Below, one piece after another: positions 7,099-15,964 of a stretch of 64,000 nt of DNA. Numbering within the stretch: the stretch's first letter is position 1; every line of letters begins with the position of its first letter. The stretch lies in NCBI GenBank assembly GCA_002354635.1, contig DELZ01000002.1, positions 124,001 to 188,000 of the forward strand, given 5' to 3'. The stretch comes from Sphingomonadales bacterium UBA2683. Its GTDB lineage: Bacteria; Pseudomonadota; Alphaproteobacteria; Sphingomonadales; Sphingomonadaceae. The notes under the pieces were generated by a model. The model was not told the DNA's origin, did no database searches, and saw only the letters and a list, made by a program, of their open reading frames with translations. The position numbers were made by a program, and so were the translations under genes.

Positions 7099-9405
7099 TT
7101 GAAATCTGTCCAACGTCTGTTGCGATCCGGCTCGCTATCCGTCCGGATTGCCGTACTCTATTCTGCGCTTTTTGTGCTCACCTTTGGTGCGCTGGTCGCT
7201 GTTGCTACCGGAGGTATCGAGCGATATGCCGCAAGCAAGATTTCCGAGGAGATGACGGCCAATTCCAAAGCGTTCAACAAGGTTCTGGAACTGGAATCAA
7301 AGCGGATGGCAACCGCTACCGAAATTCTGGCTGCCGATTTCGGATTCCGGGAAGCGGTTGCGCTCGCCGACGAACCGACGATAGCCAGTGCATTGGTCAG
7401 TTTGCGCAATCGGCTCGATGTACCCAATGCTTTCATCATGACTCTGGACGGCACGACAATTGGCCTTCGGCAAAGATTGAGGGCGGAAGATGCCGATAGC
7501 GTCTGGAATGCGCTCGATGAGGGATCGCGAAGCGGACTGGTCAAAATTGGCGGAGAATATCACGGCGTTGTGGCCTCGCCGGTCGAAGCGCCCAATCTGT
7601 TTGGCTGGCTGGTTGTGGGCAAGCCGTTCAACAAATCCGAGATGCAAAATCTCGCCCAGCTTGCACCGATCAATCTGACGGCGAAGGTACTTGATGCGCG
7701 TTCCTTGCCCAAGACCCTTGCCGCGAAAGCAGGCGAGCAGGTCGAATTGATGGAAAGCGGCGAACGGATATTATATCGTGCATCGCCATTGCCCTCTCTC
7801 AGCGCCAGCGAGAAGCCGACTTTGCTGTTGCGCCACTCGCTCAGCGAGGCGCTACTGGCCTACCGTCCGATAACCTGGATTCTGACTGCCCTGGCGATGG
7901 TGGGTCTGGCAATAATCGTTTCTGCGGGATGGTTGCTCGCCAAGGGCATTACCCGCCCGATCGCCCGGCTGGAGGAGGCCGCACGGCAGATCAGCCTGGG
8001 CGAAAGGCACAAGGTAGCAGTCAATTCGACAGATGAAATCGGTCGCCTCGGTGACAGTTTTAATGAAATGGTCGATGCTATTGTACAGCGGGAAGACAAG
8101 ATATCCCATATTGCACTGCATGATGCGCTGACCGATCTGCCCAACCGCAAATATTTCCGTGATCAACTCGATATCGGTCTGAAGAGAGCGGGCGAGGGCG
8201 ACCTGATCGCTGTTTTCTACCTTGACCTCGACAATTTCAAATCGGTGAATGACACCCTTGGTCATCCGGTTGGCGATGCCTTGCTCAAAGAGGTGACAGA
8301 GCGGATGACATCGGTACTGGACGGACATCTGATCGCCCGACTTGGCGGTGATGAATTTGCGGTGCTGGTCGACAATGTTGATAGTGTGGATGCCATAACT
8401 ATGATTGCAGAACGGCTGGAAAAGTCGTTTTCAGATAGCTTCCATGTCGAAGGCCATCTCATGCCGACGACCACCAGCATCGGAATTGCGGTTGCGCCCC
8501 ATGATGGCAGCAAGTCCGATATGCTGATGAAAAACGCCGATCTGGCCCTGTACCGGGCGAAACAGGAAGGCAAAGGGCAATATCACTATTTTGAACAGGA
8601 AATGGACGAACTGGCGCGCAAGCGGCGGGAAACCGAAATTGATCTGAAGCTGGCGATCGAGCAGGGTCAGTTTGAACTCTATTATCAGCCCTTGTTCAAC
8701 ACGGAGCAGCAGAGGATAAACGGCTTTGAAGCGTTGATCCGCTGGCACCACCCGGAACGCGGGCTCGTACAACCCATCGATTTCATTCCGCTGGCCGAGG
8801 AAACCGGTCTCATCATCCAGATTGGCGAATGGGTGATAAAGGAAGCTTGCCGACAGGCTGCAAGCTGGCCGGATCACATCAGGGTTGCGGTCAATCTTTC
8901 TCCAGTCCAGTTCCGCACCAAAGGCTTGCAGTCGATCCTGATACAGGCGCTGACCCAGTCCGGCCTGCCGCCGCAAAGGCTGGAGCTGGAGATAACTGAA
9001 TCGTTTCTGATCGAAAATGTGGCGGAGACCTTGAAATCGCTCCACAGCCTGCACGATATGGGGGTTCGCGTTGCCCTTGATGATTTCGGTACAGGCTACT
9101 CGTCGCTCAGCTATTTGCGCAGCTTTCCGTTCGACAAGATCAAAATCGACCGCAGTTTCGTGGTGGATATCATGGACGACAAAGGCAGCGCGGCGATTAT
9201 TCAGGCGATTACAGGTCTTGCGGCGGCTCTTGGTATGGAGACACTCGCTGAAGGCGTCGAGCAGGATGAACAGGTTGAGATGCTGCTCAAAAACGGTTGC
9301 AACAATATTCAGGGCTATTTGCTCAGTCGCCCGGTTCCGATCACCGAGGTAGAAGCGTTGATTGAAAGCTTGTCCGGAGATGGTCGCGGGCGCAAGGTTG
9401 CCTAG
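7099..9405 (+). CDS. Membrane c-di-GMP enzyme: periplasmic sensor, HAMP, GGDEF and EAL
   Basis: A 768-residue receptor with a TTG start placed 4 nt after the cupredoxin gene. TM1 is at about 15-38. A periplasmic sensor of about 210 residues follows, then TM2 at about 258-283, HAMP (about 280-335), GGDEF and EAL. The cyclase motif GGDEF is intact at 416-420. The phosphodiesterase motif EAL is intact at 544-546, with DDFGTGYSS from 661 and KIDRSFV after it. Both activities are therefore possible; the net one cannot be told. The tight link to an exported copper-site protein and the divergent globin operon suggests a redox, metal or gas input. Confidence 0.93.
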   Translation: MKSVQRLLRSGSLSVRIAVLYSALFVLTFGALVAVATGGIERYAASKISEEMTANSKAFNKVLELESKRMATATEILAADFGFREAVALADEPTIASALVSLRNRLDVPNAFIMTLDGTTIGLRQRLRAEDADSVWNALDEGSRSGLVKIGGEYHGVVASPVEAPNLFGWLVVGKPFNKSEMQNLAQLAPINLTAKVLDARSLPKTLAAKAGEQVELMESGERILYRASPLPSLSASEKPTLLLRHSLSEALLAYRPITWILTALAMVGLAIIVSAGWLLAKGITRPIARLEEAARQISLGERHKVAVNSTDEIGRLGDSFNEMVDAIVQREDKISHIALHDALTDLPNRKYFRDQLDIGLKRAGEGDLIAVFYLDLDNFKSVNDTLGHPVGDALLKEVTERMTSVLDGHLIARLGGDEFAVLVDNVDSVDAITMIAERLEKSFSDSFHVEGHLMPTTTSIGIAVAPHDGSKSDMLMKNADLALYRAKQEGKGQYHYFEQEMDELARKRRETEIDLKLAIEQGQFELYYQPLFNTEQQRINGFEALIRWHHPERGLVQPIDFIPLAEETGLIIQIGEWVIKEACRQAASWPDHIRVAVNLSPVQFRTKGLQSILIQALTQSGLPPQRLELEITESFLIENVAETLKSLHSLHDMGVRVALDDFGTGYSSLSYLRSFPFDKIKIDRSFVVDIMDDKGSAAIIQAITGLAAALGMETLAEGVEQDEQVEMLLKNGCNNIQGYLLSRPVPITEVEALIESLSGDGRGRKVA

Positions 9406-9440
9406 GAACAAAAATATCCCACCAAAAACGGATCTGACCG

Positions 9441-9545
9441 CTACATTATCTTGACGTTCCAAAAAAGGGATTGAGCCAGGATGGTGACAATGACAACCAG
9501 ACCCAGAATTTCAAATATGTCAGCCAGCGTGATGTTGTAGAGGCG
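9441..9545 (-). pseudogene. Possible remnant of a small membrane protein gene
   Basis: Directly downstream of prfB on the same strand lies an open frame of 34 codons with coding-like character. It has a polar start (RLYNITLADIFE), a 16-18-residue hydrophobic segment (ILGLVVIVTILAQSLF), then WNVK and a stop. It follows a TAA and has no ATG, GTG or TTG start before the hydrophobic part. It may be the surviving 3' end of a lost gene, or a small membrane peptide starting at CTG or ATT. The evidence is composition only. Confidence 0.3.
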
Positions 9546-9565
9546 TTAGACAGGTCGAAATAGCC

Positions 9566-10693
9566 CTAGTCCACATCCTCCACATCGACCTTCTCGCCGG
9601 TCACCTTCTGCGCCAGCGTCGCCGCGATAAATTCGTCGAGACCGCCGTCGAGCACCGCATTGGGTGCACTGCTGGTATGGCCGGTGCGTAAATCCTTCAC
9701 CATCTGATAGGGCTGCAGGACATAGGAACGGATCTGGTGGCCCCAGCCGATCTCGGTCTTGGCTTCATATTCGCCAGAGGCTTCCGCTTCCCGGCGCTGC
9801 AGTTCGGCTTCGAACAGCCGCGCCTTCAGCATGCCCATGGCGGTGGCGCGGTTCTTGTGCTGGCTGCGATCGTTCTGGCTGGCAACGACGATACCCGTCG
9901 GCTGGTGCGTGATGCGCACGGCACTGTCCGTGGTGTTGACATGCTGACCGCCGGAGCCGGAGGCGCGATAGGTGTCGATCTTGAGATCGCTCTCGTTGAT
10001 CTCGACCTCGAAACTGTCGTCGATCACCGGGTAGACCCAGACGCTGGAAAAACTGGTATGGCGCTTGGCGGCGCTGTCAAAGGGAGAAATGCGGACCAGC
10101 CGGTGGACGCCGCTCTCGGTCTTGGCATAGCCATAGGCGTTTTCGCCCTTCACCTCGATTGTCGCCGACTTGATTCCGGCCTGATCACCGGCCTGATAGT
10201 CGACCATCGAGACCTTGTAGCCGCGTCCTTCGGCCCAGCGTTGATACATGCGCAGCAGCATCTCGGCCCAGTCCTGACTTTCGGTGCCACCGGCACCGGC
10301 GTGAATTTCGATATAGGTGTCGAGATTGTCGGCTTCGCCGGAAAGCAATGCGTTGACCTTGTCGCGGTCGGCGCGGGCGGCAAGCTTCTCGAGGCTGGCA
10401 ACGCCTTCGTCGGCCAGGCCGGTGTCATTCTCTTCCTCGGCCATCTCGATAAATTCGAGCGCGTCATCTCTTTCCTGTTCGATTTCCTGTGCTGCGCTGA
10501 TTGATTCATCCAGGCGCCGGCGCTCGGTCATCACCGCCTGGGCCGCGGTCTGATCGTCCCAAAGAGTCGGGTCCTCGACTCGGGCGTTGAGCTCGTCAAG
10601 ACGGCGCAAGGCGACATCCCAGTTGAGCGAGGTCCTGATCAGGTCGAGGGCGGCGTCGATCCGGTCGACAAAGGCTTGCGCGTCTGCACGCAT
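9566..10693 (-). CDS. Peptide chain release factor 2
   Basis: RF2 recognises UAA and UGA stop codons and triggers peptide release. The ATG at 10693 is preferred over 10705, because GGAG lies about 8 nt before it, within the longer frame. This gives 375 residues. The stop-recognition tripeptide SPF is at about residues 203-205 (RISPFDSAAKRH) and the catalytic GGQ at about 248-250 (SGSGGQHVN). The reading frame is continuous, so the programmed frameshift that regulates prfB in E. coli is absent. Confidence 0.96.
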   Translation of the reverse strand: MRADAQAFVDRIDAALDLIRTSLNWDVALRRLDELNARVEDPTLWDDQTAAQAVMTERRRLDESISAAQEIEQERDDALEFIEMAEEENDTGLADEGVASLEKLAARADRDKVNALLSGEADNLDTYIEIHAGAGGTESQDWAEMLLRMYQRWAEGRGYKVSMVDYQAGDQAGIKSATIEVKGENAYGYAKTESGVHRLVRISPFDSAAKRHTSFSSVWVYPVIDDSFEVEINESDLKIDTYRASGSGGQHVNTTDSAVRITHQPTGIVVASQNDRSQHKNRATAMGMLKARLFEAELQRREAEASGEYEAKTEIGWGHQIRSYVLQPYQMVKDLRTGHTSSAPNAVLDGGLDEFIAATLAQKVTGEKVDVEDVD

Positions 10694-10798
10694 GAAAATC
10701 TCCAAAGCTGATGGCAGCAGCGATTAGACGATATCGGCGGGATGTAAAGTGGTGTGCCGACCTGCCGTGCGCGCTGGATACGGGAACGGCTCAGATAC

Positions 10799-10836
10799 AT
10801 TGATAAAATCTATTGATATGGATCCTTTCTATTGAT
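10799..10836 (+). promoter_or_regulatory. Three ATTGAT direct repeats upstream of the carbonic anhydrase gene
   Basis: ATTGAT occurs at 10799-10804, 10812-10817 and 10831-10836; the last two are part of a longer TCTATTGAT repeated 19 bp apart. The cluster lies about 75-110 bp before the carbonic anhydrase ATG and may be a regulator-binding array. No specific regulator can be named. Confidence 0.3.
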
Positions 10837-10908
10837 TGGGTTGGTAGGATGAGAATATCTACATATCCGCGACGAGGAGCAGTGCCTTAATTACAGGAAG
10901 GGTTTTAA

Positions 10909-11658
10909 ATGACTTTACAACGGATATCGGCCGCCATGCTGGCGGCTTTGTTAGCCTCTGGTCCGGCGCTCGCGGAGCATCACAAGTCTTTTGGCTATGG
11001 TGCAGCCAATGGACCGGAGAAATGGGGCCAACTAAATGATAAATATGCACTGTGCGAAAAGGGCGACATGCAGTCGCCTATCGATCTGGCTGGTGCCAAT
11101 GCCATTGGCAGTCTTGAGCTGTCAGTAAGTTATCAGAGCGGACCGCTAACGGTTTCGAACAAAGGCCTCACCGTCCAGGCCGATTTTGCACCGGGATCGA
11201 CCATGACTAGCGGTGGCAGCACATTCAACCTGATCCAGATCCATTTTCATACACCGTCCGAACATGCAATTTCGGGCAAGCGCTATCCGCTTACCGGGCA
11301 TTTTGTCCATGCGACAGAAGACGGCAGGCTGGGCGTTCTGGGCGTGATGTTTGAGCAAGGCGCTGCAAATGCGGAACTCGGTAAAATTCTGGCGGCTACG
11401 CCTGCCGCAAAATCCGAAGCAACCACGGTACCGGGCCGGATGATCGATCCCAACGGGATGCTGCCTGCCGACCGCTCTGTCTATCGCTACATGGGTTCGC
11501 TAACCACACCGCCGTGCAGCGAGGGCGTAAACTGGCATGTGCTTAAAGAACCGATCACTGCGAGTGCGGAGCAGATTGCGGCCTTTGAAAAACTGATGGG
11601 TGACAGCGCAAGGCCCGTGCGGGCGATCAACAACCGGCTGGTGGTGGCGCCGGAGTAG
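10909..11658 (+). CDS. Periplasmic alpha-carbonic anhydrase
   Basis: This enzyme hydrates CO2 to bicarbonate, here in the periplasm. The signal peptide is about residues 1-22 (ends PALAEH). Zinc ligands are His112 and His114 in IHFHTPSEH and His131 in GHFVHA. The residue two before the third His, usually Glu, is Thr129 here, which may affect zinc affinity or activity. The substrate-pocket motif SLTTPPCSEGVNW is intact. The 249-residue length is normal for bacterial alpha-CAs. It is transcribed alone, divergent from prfB, with an ATTGAT repeat cluster upstream. Confidence 0.93.
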   Translation: MTLQRISAAMLAALLASGPALAEHHKSFGYGAANGPEKWGQLNDKYALCEKGDMQSPIDLAGANAIGSLELSVSYQSGPLTVSNKGLTVQADFAPGSTMTSGGSTFNLIQIHFHTPSEHAISGKRYPLTGHFVHATEDGRLGVLGVMFEQGAANAELGKILAATPAAKSEATTVPGRMIDPNGMLPADRSVYRYMGSLTTPPCSEGVNWHVLKEPITASAEQIAAFEKLMGDSARPVRAINNRLVVAPE

Positions 11659-11732
11659 TTTCAGGCCGCCGATTTCCTGCCAGTTCGCTGGCATCTATGT
11701 TAGAACAGCTAGATTATCAGGGGACAGGCGGC

Positions 11733-12647
11733 ATGGCGATCAGGAATTTTACCGACAAGGACGTGCCCGAACTGGACGGGCGCGTCTTTTTTGTGACCGG
11801 CGCGAATAGCGGTCTCGGCTACGAAACCGCCAGAGTGCTGGCGGGCAAGGGTTCTCGCGTGCTGATGGGATGCCGTTCCGAGGCCAGGGCGACGGATGCA
11901 ATGGACAGGATTCGCGCGGACTTTCCGAAAGCGGATCTGAAATTTGTTCCGCTTGATCTGGGAGACCTGCAATCCATTCACGAGGCTGCAGGCCAGGTGG
12001 CGAGAGAACCGCGTCTGGATGTTCTCGTGAACAATGCCGGGATCATGATGCCACCGCGCGAAGAAACCGCTGACGGGTTTGAATCGCAATTCGGCGTCAA
12101 TCATCTGGGCACGTTTGCGCTCACCGGATTGCTGCTGAACAAGCTAGCAGTAGGCGAGCAGCCAAGGGTTGTGATCACATCCAGCATGGCGCACCGCAGC
12201 GGCCGGATCGATTTCGACGATATCAACGCCGAAGAAAGCTACAGTCGCTGGGGCCGCTATGCGATGAGCAAGCTGGCCAATTTGCTGCACATGTATGAGC
12301 TGGACCGCCGTCTGCGCGCAGCCGATTCTCCGATTATTGCTGCCGCTTGCCACCCGGGTGTAGCCGACACCGAACTGGCAAGAAATTTTCCGGGTTTCAT
12401 GGTCGCTTTAATCCGACCGGTGTCTGGCCTGTTTATGAACAGCGCGGCACAGGGGGCTTGGCCAACATTGGCCGCCGCCGCCGCTCCCGATGTTGAAAGT
12501 GCCCAGTATTTCGGACCAAGCCGTACCGGTGAGTGGGTCGGCCCGGCGCGCGAAGTGCAGCCGCGAAAATATGCCAAACGCATCGAGCCGGCAAAGCACC
12601 TATGGCGCGTGTCGGAAGAAATGACCGGTGTCAAATATTCCATTTAA
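11733..12647 (+). CDS. Short-chain dehydrogenase/reductase
   Basis: An NAD(P)-dependent oxidoreductase of the classical/extended SDR type (retinol-dehydrogenase-like), 304 residues from the ATG at 11733. That start has a GGGGACAGGCGGC leader; an in-frame ATG at 11697 would overlap the spacer. The dinucleotide motif TGANSGLG is at about 22-29, followed by NNAG (about 98-101), the catalytic Ser in TSSMAH and YAMSK as the Tyr-x3-Lys pair. The substrate is unknown. Neighbours do not suggest a pathway. Confidence 0.9.
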   Translation: MAIRNFTDKDVPELDGRVFFVTGANSGLGYETARVLAGKGSRVLMGCRSEARATDAMDRIRADFPKADLKFVPLDLGDLQSIHEAAGQVAREPRLDVLVNNAGIMMPPREETADGFESQFGVNHLGTFALTGLLLNKLAVGEQPRVVITSSMAHRSGRIDFDDINAEESYSRWGRYAMSKLANLLHMYELDRRLRAADSPIIAAACHPGVADTELARNFPGFMVALIRPVSGLFMNSAAQGAWPTLAAAAAPDVESAQYFGPSRTGEWVGPAREVQPRKYAKRIEPAKHLWRVSEEMTGVKYSI

Positions 12648-12755
12648 TCATCTTATCTGTTCTAATTTGGGCATTTTCTTTGCGTCCTGAGCTATGTTGC
12701 GCTAGCTTCGATGCGGGAGGACAGGTTTGAGCACTTCGCTTTAGGGGGATAATAC

Positions 12756-14165
12756 TTGTTCGATGAAATGCTGGGTAGCGGGGAAGATGTCCGTCAGCCC
12801 TATCAGGACTATAAAAACTGGCTTGATCGTGAAGATGTCAAGCGGCTCCATCGCAAATCCGCAGACGCGGAAGCCTTTTTCCGAAAGACCGGGATTACAT
12901 TCAATGTCTATGGGCAGGATGAAGCCGACGAGCGGCTGATCCCTTTCGACGTTGTGCCACGTGTGCTGTCGGCACGCGAATGGCGCAAGCTGTCGAAGGG
13001 CATCGAGCAGCGGGTCCGCGCGATCAACGCCTTTCTCTACGATATCTATCATCGCCAGGAAATCTTGCGCGCAGGGCGCGTACCGGTAGAGCTGGTGGCC
13101 AATAATGCTGCCTTTCTGCCGCAGATGATTGGCGTCAATCCACCGGGCGGGATCTATACGCATATTATCGGCACCGATATTGTCCGGACCGGCGATGAAG
13201 AATTTTACGTTCTGGAAGACAATGCCCGTACCCCGTCGGGGGTGAGCTACATGCTCGAAAATCGCGAAACGATGTTACAGATGTTTCCCGAGCTTTTTGC
13301 CAAGATCAAGGTGCAGGAGGTCAGCCATTATCCCGGCCAGCTGCGTCGTTCTCTGGCGGCCTGTGCACCCCCAAGATGCGAAGGCAAGCCGGTTGTCGCG
13401 GTGCTGACTCCGGGCATCCACAACAGCGCCTATTTCGAGCACAGTTTTCTTGCCGACCAGATGGGCGTCGAACTGGTCGAGGGCCATGATCTGAAGATAG
13501 TTGATGGTCGCGTCGCCATGCGAACGACCGAGGGCTATACCGCGATTGACGTACTCTACCGGCGGATCGATGATGACTATCTCGATCCGCTCAATTTCGA
13601 TCCGCAATCGATGCTTGGTGTGCCTGGCATATTCGATGTCTACCGGGCGGGTGGTATTACGATCGCCAATGCACCAGGAACCGGGATATCGGATGACAAG
13701 GCGCTGTACAGCTACATGCCTGACATTGTCGAATTCTACACCGGCGAGAAGCCATTACTCGAGAATGTACCAACCTGGCGCTGTTCGGAGAAGGACCAAC
13801 TGGCCTATGTGCTGGAACATCTGGAAGAACTGGTGGTCAAAGAGGTGCACGGTTCCGGCGGCTATGGCATGCTGGTGGGACCCGCCGCGTCGAAGAAGGA
13901 AGTCGCGGCTTTTCGAGCGAAGCTGATCGCCAATGCCAGCAACTATATTGCACAGCCGACACTGGCGCTGTCGACGGTGCCGATCTTTACAAAAAAGGGA
14001 CTGTCCCCGCGGCATGTTGATCTCAGGCCATTTGTCCTGGTTTCGCCTGAAGGAATCAGCATCACGCCTGGCGGTCTGACCCGGGTCGCAATGACCAAGG
14101 GATCATTGGTAGTGAACAGCAGCCAGGGCGGGGGGACCAAAGATACATGGGTACTCGAAGAATGA
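12756..14165 (+). CDS. Circularly permuted ATP-grasp type 2 protein
   Basis: A 469-residue protein of the circularly permuted ATP-grasp family (DUF404/DUF407 region). Conserved stretches include FLYDIYHRQEIL, the acidic patch YVLEDNARTPSGVSYM and KEVHGSGGYGMLVGP. The TTG start at 12756 has AGGGGGAT about 8 nt upstream. ATP-grasp proteins form amide or peptide bonds, and this group is always linked to alpha-E and transglutaminase genes. The cluster is thought to make and process a small peptide-like product, but this has not been settled. It is the first gene of a four-gene cluster. Confidence 0.9.
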   Translation: MFDEMLGSGEDVRQPYQDYKNWLDREDVKRLHRKSADAEAFFRKTGITFNVYGQDEADERLIPFDVVPRVLSAREWRKLSKGIEQRVRAINAFLYDIYHRQEILRAGRVPVELVANNAAFLPQMIGVNPPGGIYTHIIGTDIVRTGDEEFYVLEDNARTPSGVSYMLENRETMLQMFPELFAKIKVQEVSHYPGQLRRSLAACAPPRCEGKPVVAVLTPGIHNSAYFEHSFLADQMGVELVEGHDLKIVDGRVAMRTTEGYTAIDVLYRRIDDDYLDPLNFDPQSMLGVPGIFDVYRAGGITIANAPGTGISDDKALYSYMPDIVEFYTGEKPLLENVPTWRCSEKDQLAYVLEHLEELVVKEVHGSGGYGMLVGPAASKKEVAAFRAKLIANASNYIAQPTLALSTVPIFTKKGLSPRHVDLRPFVLVSPEGISITPGGLTRVAMTKGSLVVNSSQGGGTKDTWVLEE

Positions 14166-14178
14166 GGGGGGCGAACTG

Positions 14179-15129
14179 ATGCTGGGCAAGACAGCCGCAA
14201 GCCTGTTCTGGATGTCGCGCTATCTCGAGCGTGTCGAAAACAGCGCGCGCTTCATCGAGGCCGGATTCCGGATTGCGCTGACCCGTTCGGCGTCCGCGAG
14301 CGATGAATGGTCATCGGTACTCAAGGCTTCCGGTGTGGTCGATGCCTATCGCGCGAAACATGATGATTTTGAGTCCGCCAAGGTGATCGATTTCCTGCTT
14401 CGGGATCGCGACAATGCAAGCAGCGTCATGGCGGTCATGAAGAAGGCCCGGGATAGTGCCAGGACCGCCAGAACGGCGCTGACCCGCGAAGTATGGGAGG
14501 CTACCAACGAAAGCTGGATGACCTTGAAGGCGGCGATGGCCAAGCCGGTAAAAGAGCAGGACCTGCCTGAAACCCTGGGATTGATCCGGCAGCAAAGCGC
14601 GCTGGTCAGAGGGGCGACCCTCGGAACCATGTTGCGCAATGACGGTTTCAATTTCCTGCGGCTGGGCAGTTTTCTGGAGCGGGCCGACAGTACGGCGCGC
14701 ATTCTTGATGTGAAATATTATCTGCTGCTGCCGTCGGTAGCCCTGATCGGATCATCGGTCGACAATGTGCAATGGGAGACGATCTTGCGATCGGTCTCCG
14801 CACACCGCTCGTTTCGCTGGCTCAACGGGACGGATATCAGTGCACAGGCTGTCGCCGACTATCTGATATTGCACAGGCAAATGCCGCGCTCCCTGACATT
14901 CTGCTATTCCAAGATCAGTGACAATCTGAATTATCTCGATAAAAATTATGGGCAAAAAAGCCGGTCGGGAGAGCTCGCGCACGAGATTTGCAACGATATT
15001 CTGAATCAGCCGATCGAGGCGATTTTTGAATATGGACTGCACGAATTCATTCTCGATTTCATCATCGCAAACAATGGCCTGGCTGCACAAATCGAGACCG
15101 ATTTCAATTTTCAGGACAGGATCGGATAA
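14179..15129 (+). CDS. Alpha-E domain protein (DUF403)
   Basis: A 316-residue, mainly alpha-helical protein beginning with the family hallmark SLFWMSRYLERVENSARF. It also has LGSFLERADSTARILDVKYY in the centre. It starts 13 nt after the ATP-grasp gene and ends 2 nt before the transglutaminase gene, so the three are one transcript. The biochemical role is unknown. Invariable linkage suggests a complex or a shared pathway with the ATP-grasp protein. Confidence 0.92.
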   Translation: MLGKTAASLFWMSRYLERVENSARFIEAGFRIALTRSASASDEWSSVLKASGVVDAYRAKHDDFESAKVIDFLLRDRDNASSVMAVMKKARDSARTARTALTREVWEATNESWMTLKAAMAKPVKEQDLPETLGLIRQQSALVRGATLGTMLRNDGFNFLRLGSFLERADSTARILDVKYYLLLPSVALIGSSVDNVQWETILRSVSAHRSFRWLNGTDISAQAVADYLILHRQMPRSLTFCYSKISDNLNYLDKNYGQKSRSGELAHEICNDILNQPIEAIFEYGLHEFILDFIIANNGLAAQIETDFNFQDRIG

Positions 15130-15131
15130 TC

Positions 15132-15932
15132 ATGCTGCTGAAAATCAATCACGAAACCCGCTATGTTTACGACGCTCCGGTCCAATATGGACTGCAGCAA
15201 GTCCGCCTGCGGCCCAAGGAACGACGAGGACAGGCGATCAAGAGCTGGAATCTCGAAGTCGAAGGCGGCAAGGTGGAATTGTCTTTCGAAGACCAGCATT
15301 GTAACCATGTCGACCTGATCAGCATCGAACGCGGTCGTACGGAAATATCGATCAAATGCTCCGGTGAAGTGGAAAACAGCGACGGGAGCGGTATCATGGG
15401 CTCGCATTCCGGATTTGCGCCACTGTGGTATTTCAGGCAGGCAACAGAGCTGACAAAACCGGGACCGGAAACCAGGAAACTGGTTGCCTCGCTTGGCGAC
15501 GATTTCGAAAATGATATTGCCAGGCTCCACGGTCTGTCTGCGGCTGTGGTTGAGAAAGTGGCGTATCGGACGGGCCAGACGGATGCGGAAACCGATGCCG
15601 AAACCGCGATCAAAGCTGGCGAAGGCGTCTGTCAGGACCACAGCCATATTTTCTGTGCTGCCGCGCGCTTGCTGGGTTTTCCTACCCGCTATGTTTCAGG
15701 CTATTTGATGATGAGTGATCGCGTGGATCAGGACGCCACCCATGCATGGGCGGAGGCTCACATCCAGGGATTGGGATGGGTTGGTTTCGATATTTCCAAT
15801 GGCTATTCTCCCGACGAACGCTACGTGCGTGTAGCAACCGGACTTGATTATCGGGAAGCCTCACCGATTTCGGGAATGCGATATGGAGCGGGAAGCGAAG
15901 ATATGATTGTCACGCTTCAGGTTCAGCAGTAA
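15132..15932 (+). CDS. Transglutaminase-like cysteine protease/amidase
   Basis: A 266-residue protein with an N-terminal beta domain (about 1-75) and a transglutaminase-like core. The catalytic triad is Cys167 (GEGVCQDHSH), His204 (DATHAWAEAH) and Asp220 (GWVGFDISNG). Bacterial members usually hydrolyse amide or isopeptide bonds. In this gene order it probably acts on the same product as the ATP-grasp and alpha-E proteins. No signal peptide is seen, so it should be cytosolic. Confidence 0.92.
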   Translation: MLLKINHETRYVYDAPVQYGLQQVRLRPKERRGQAIKSWNLEVEGGKVELSFEDQHCNHVDLISIERGRTEISIKCSGEVENSDGSGIMGSHSGFAPLWYFRQATELTKPGPETRKLVASLGDDFENDIARLHGLSAAVVEKVAYRTGQTDAETDAETAIKAGEGVCQDHSHIFCAAARLLGFPTRYVSGYLMMSDRVDQDATHAWAEAHIQGLGWVGFDISNGYSPDERYVRVATGLDYREASPISGMRYGAGSEDMIVTLQVQQ

Positions 15933-15964
15933 ACGCAGCCTCAAGCTAATTCAGGATTAGAGAA

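Noticed and set aside
10080..10705. Programmed frameshift in prfB
   Set aside because: The RF2 frame is continuous from the start and no in-frame early TGA with a slippery CTTTGA is present.
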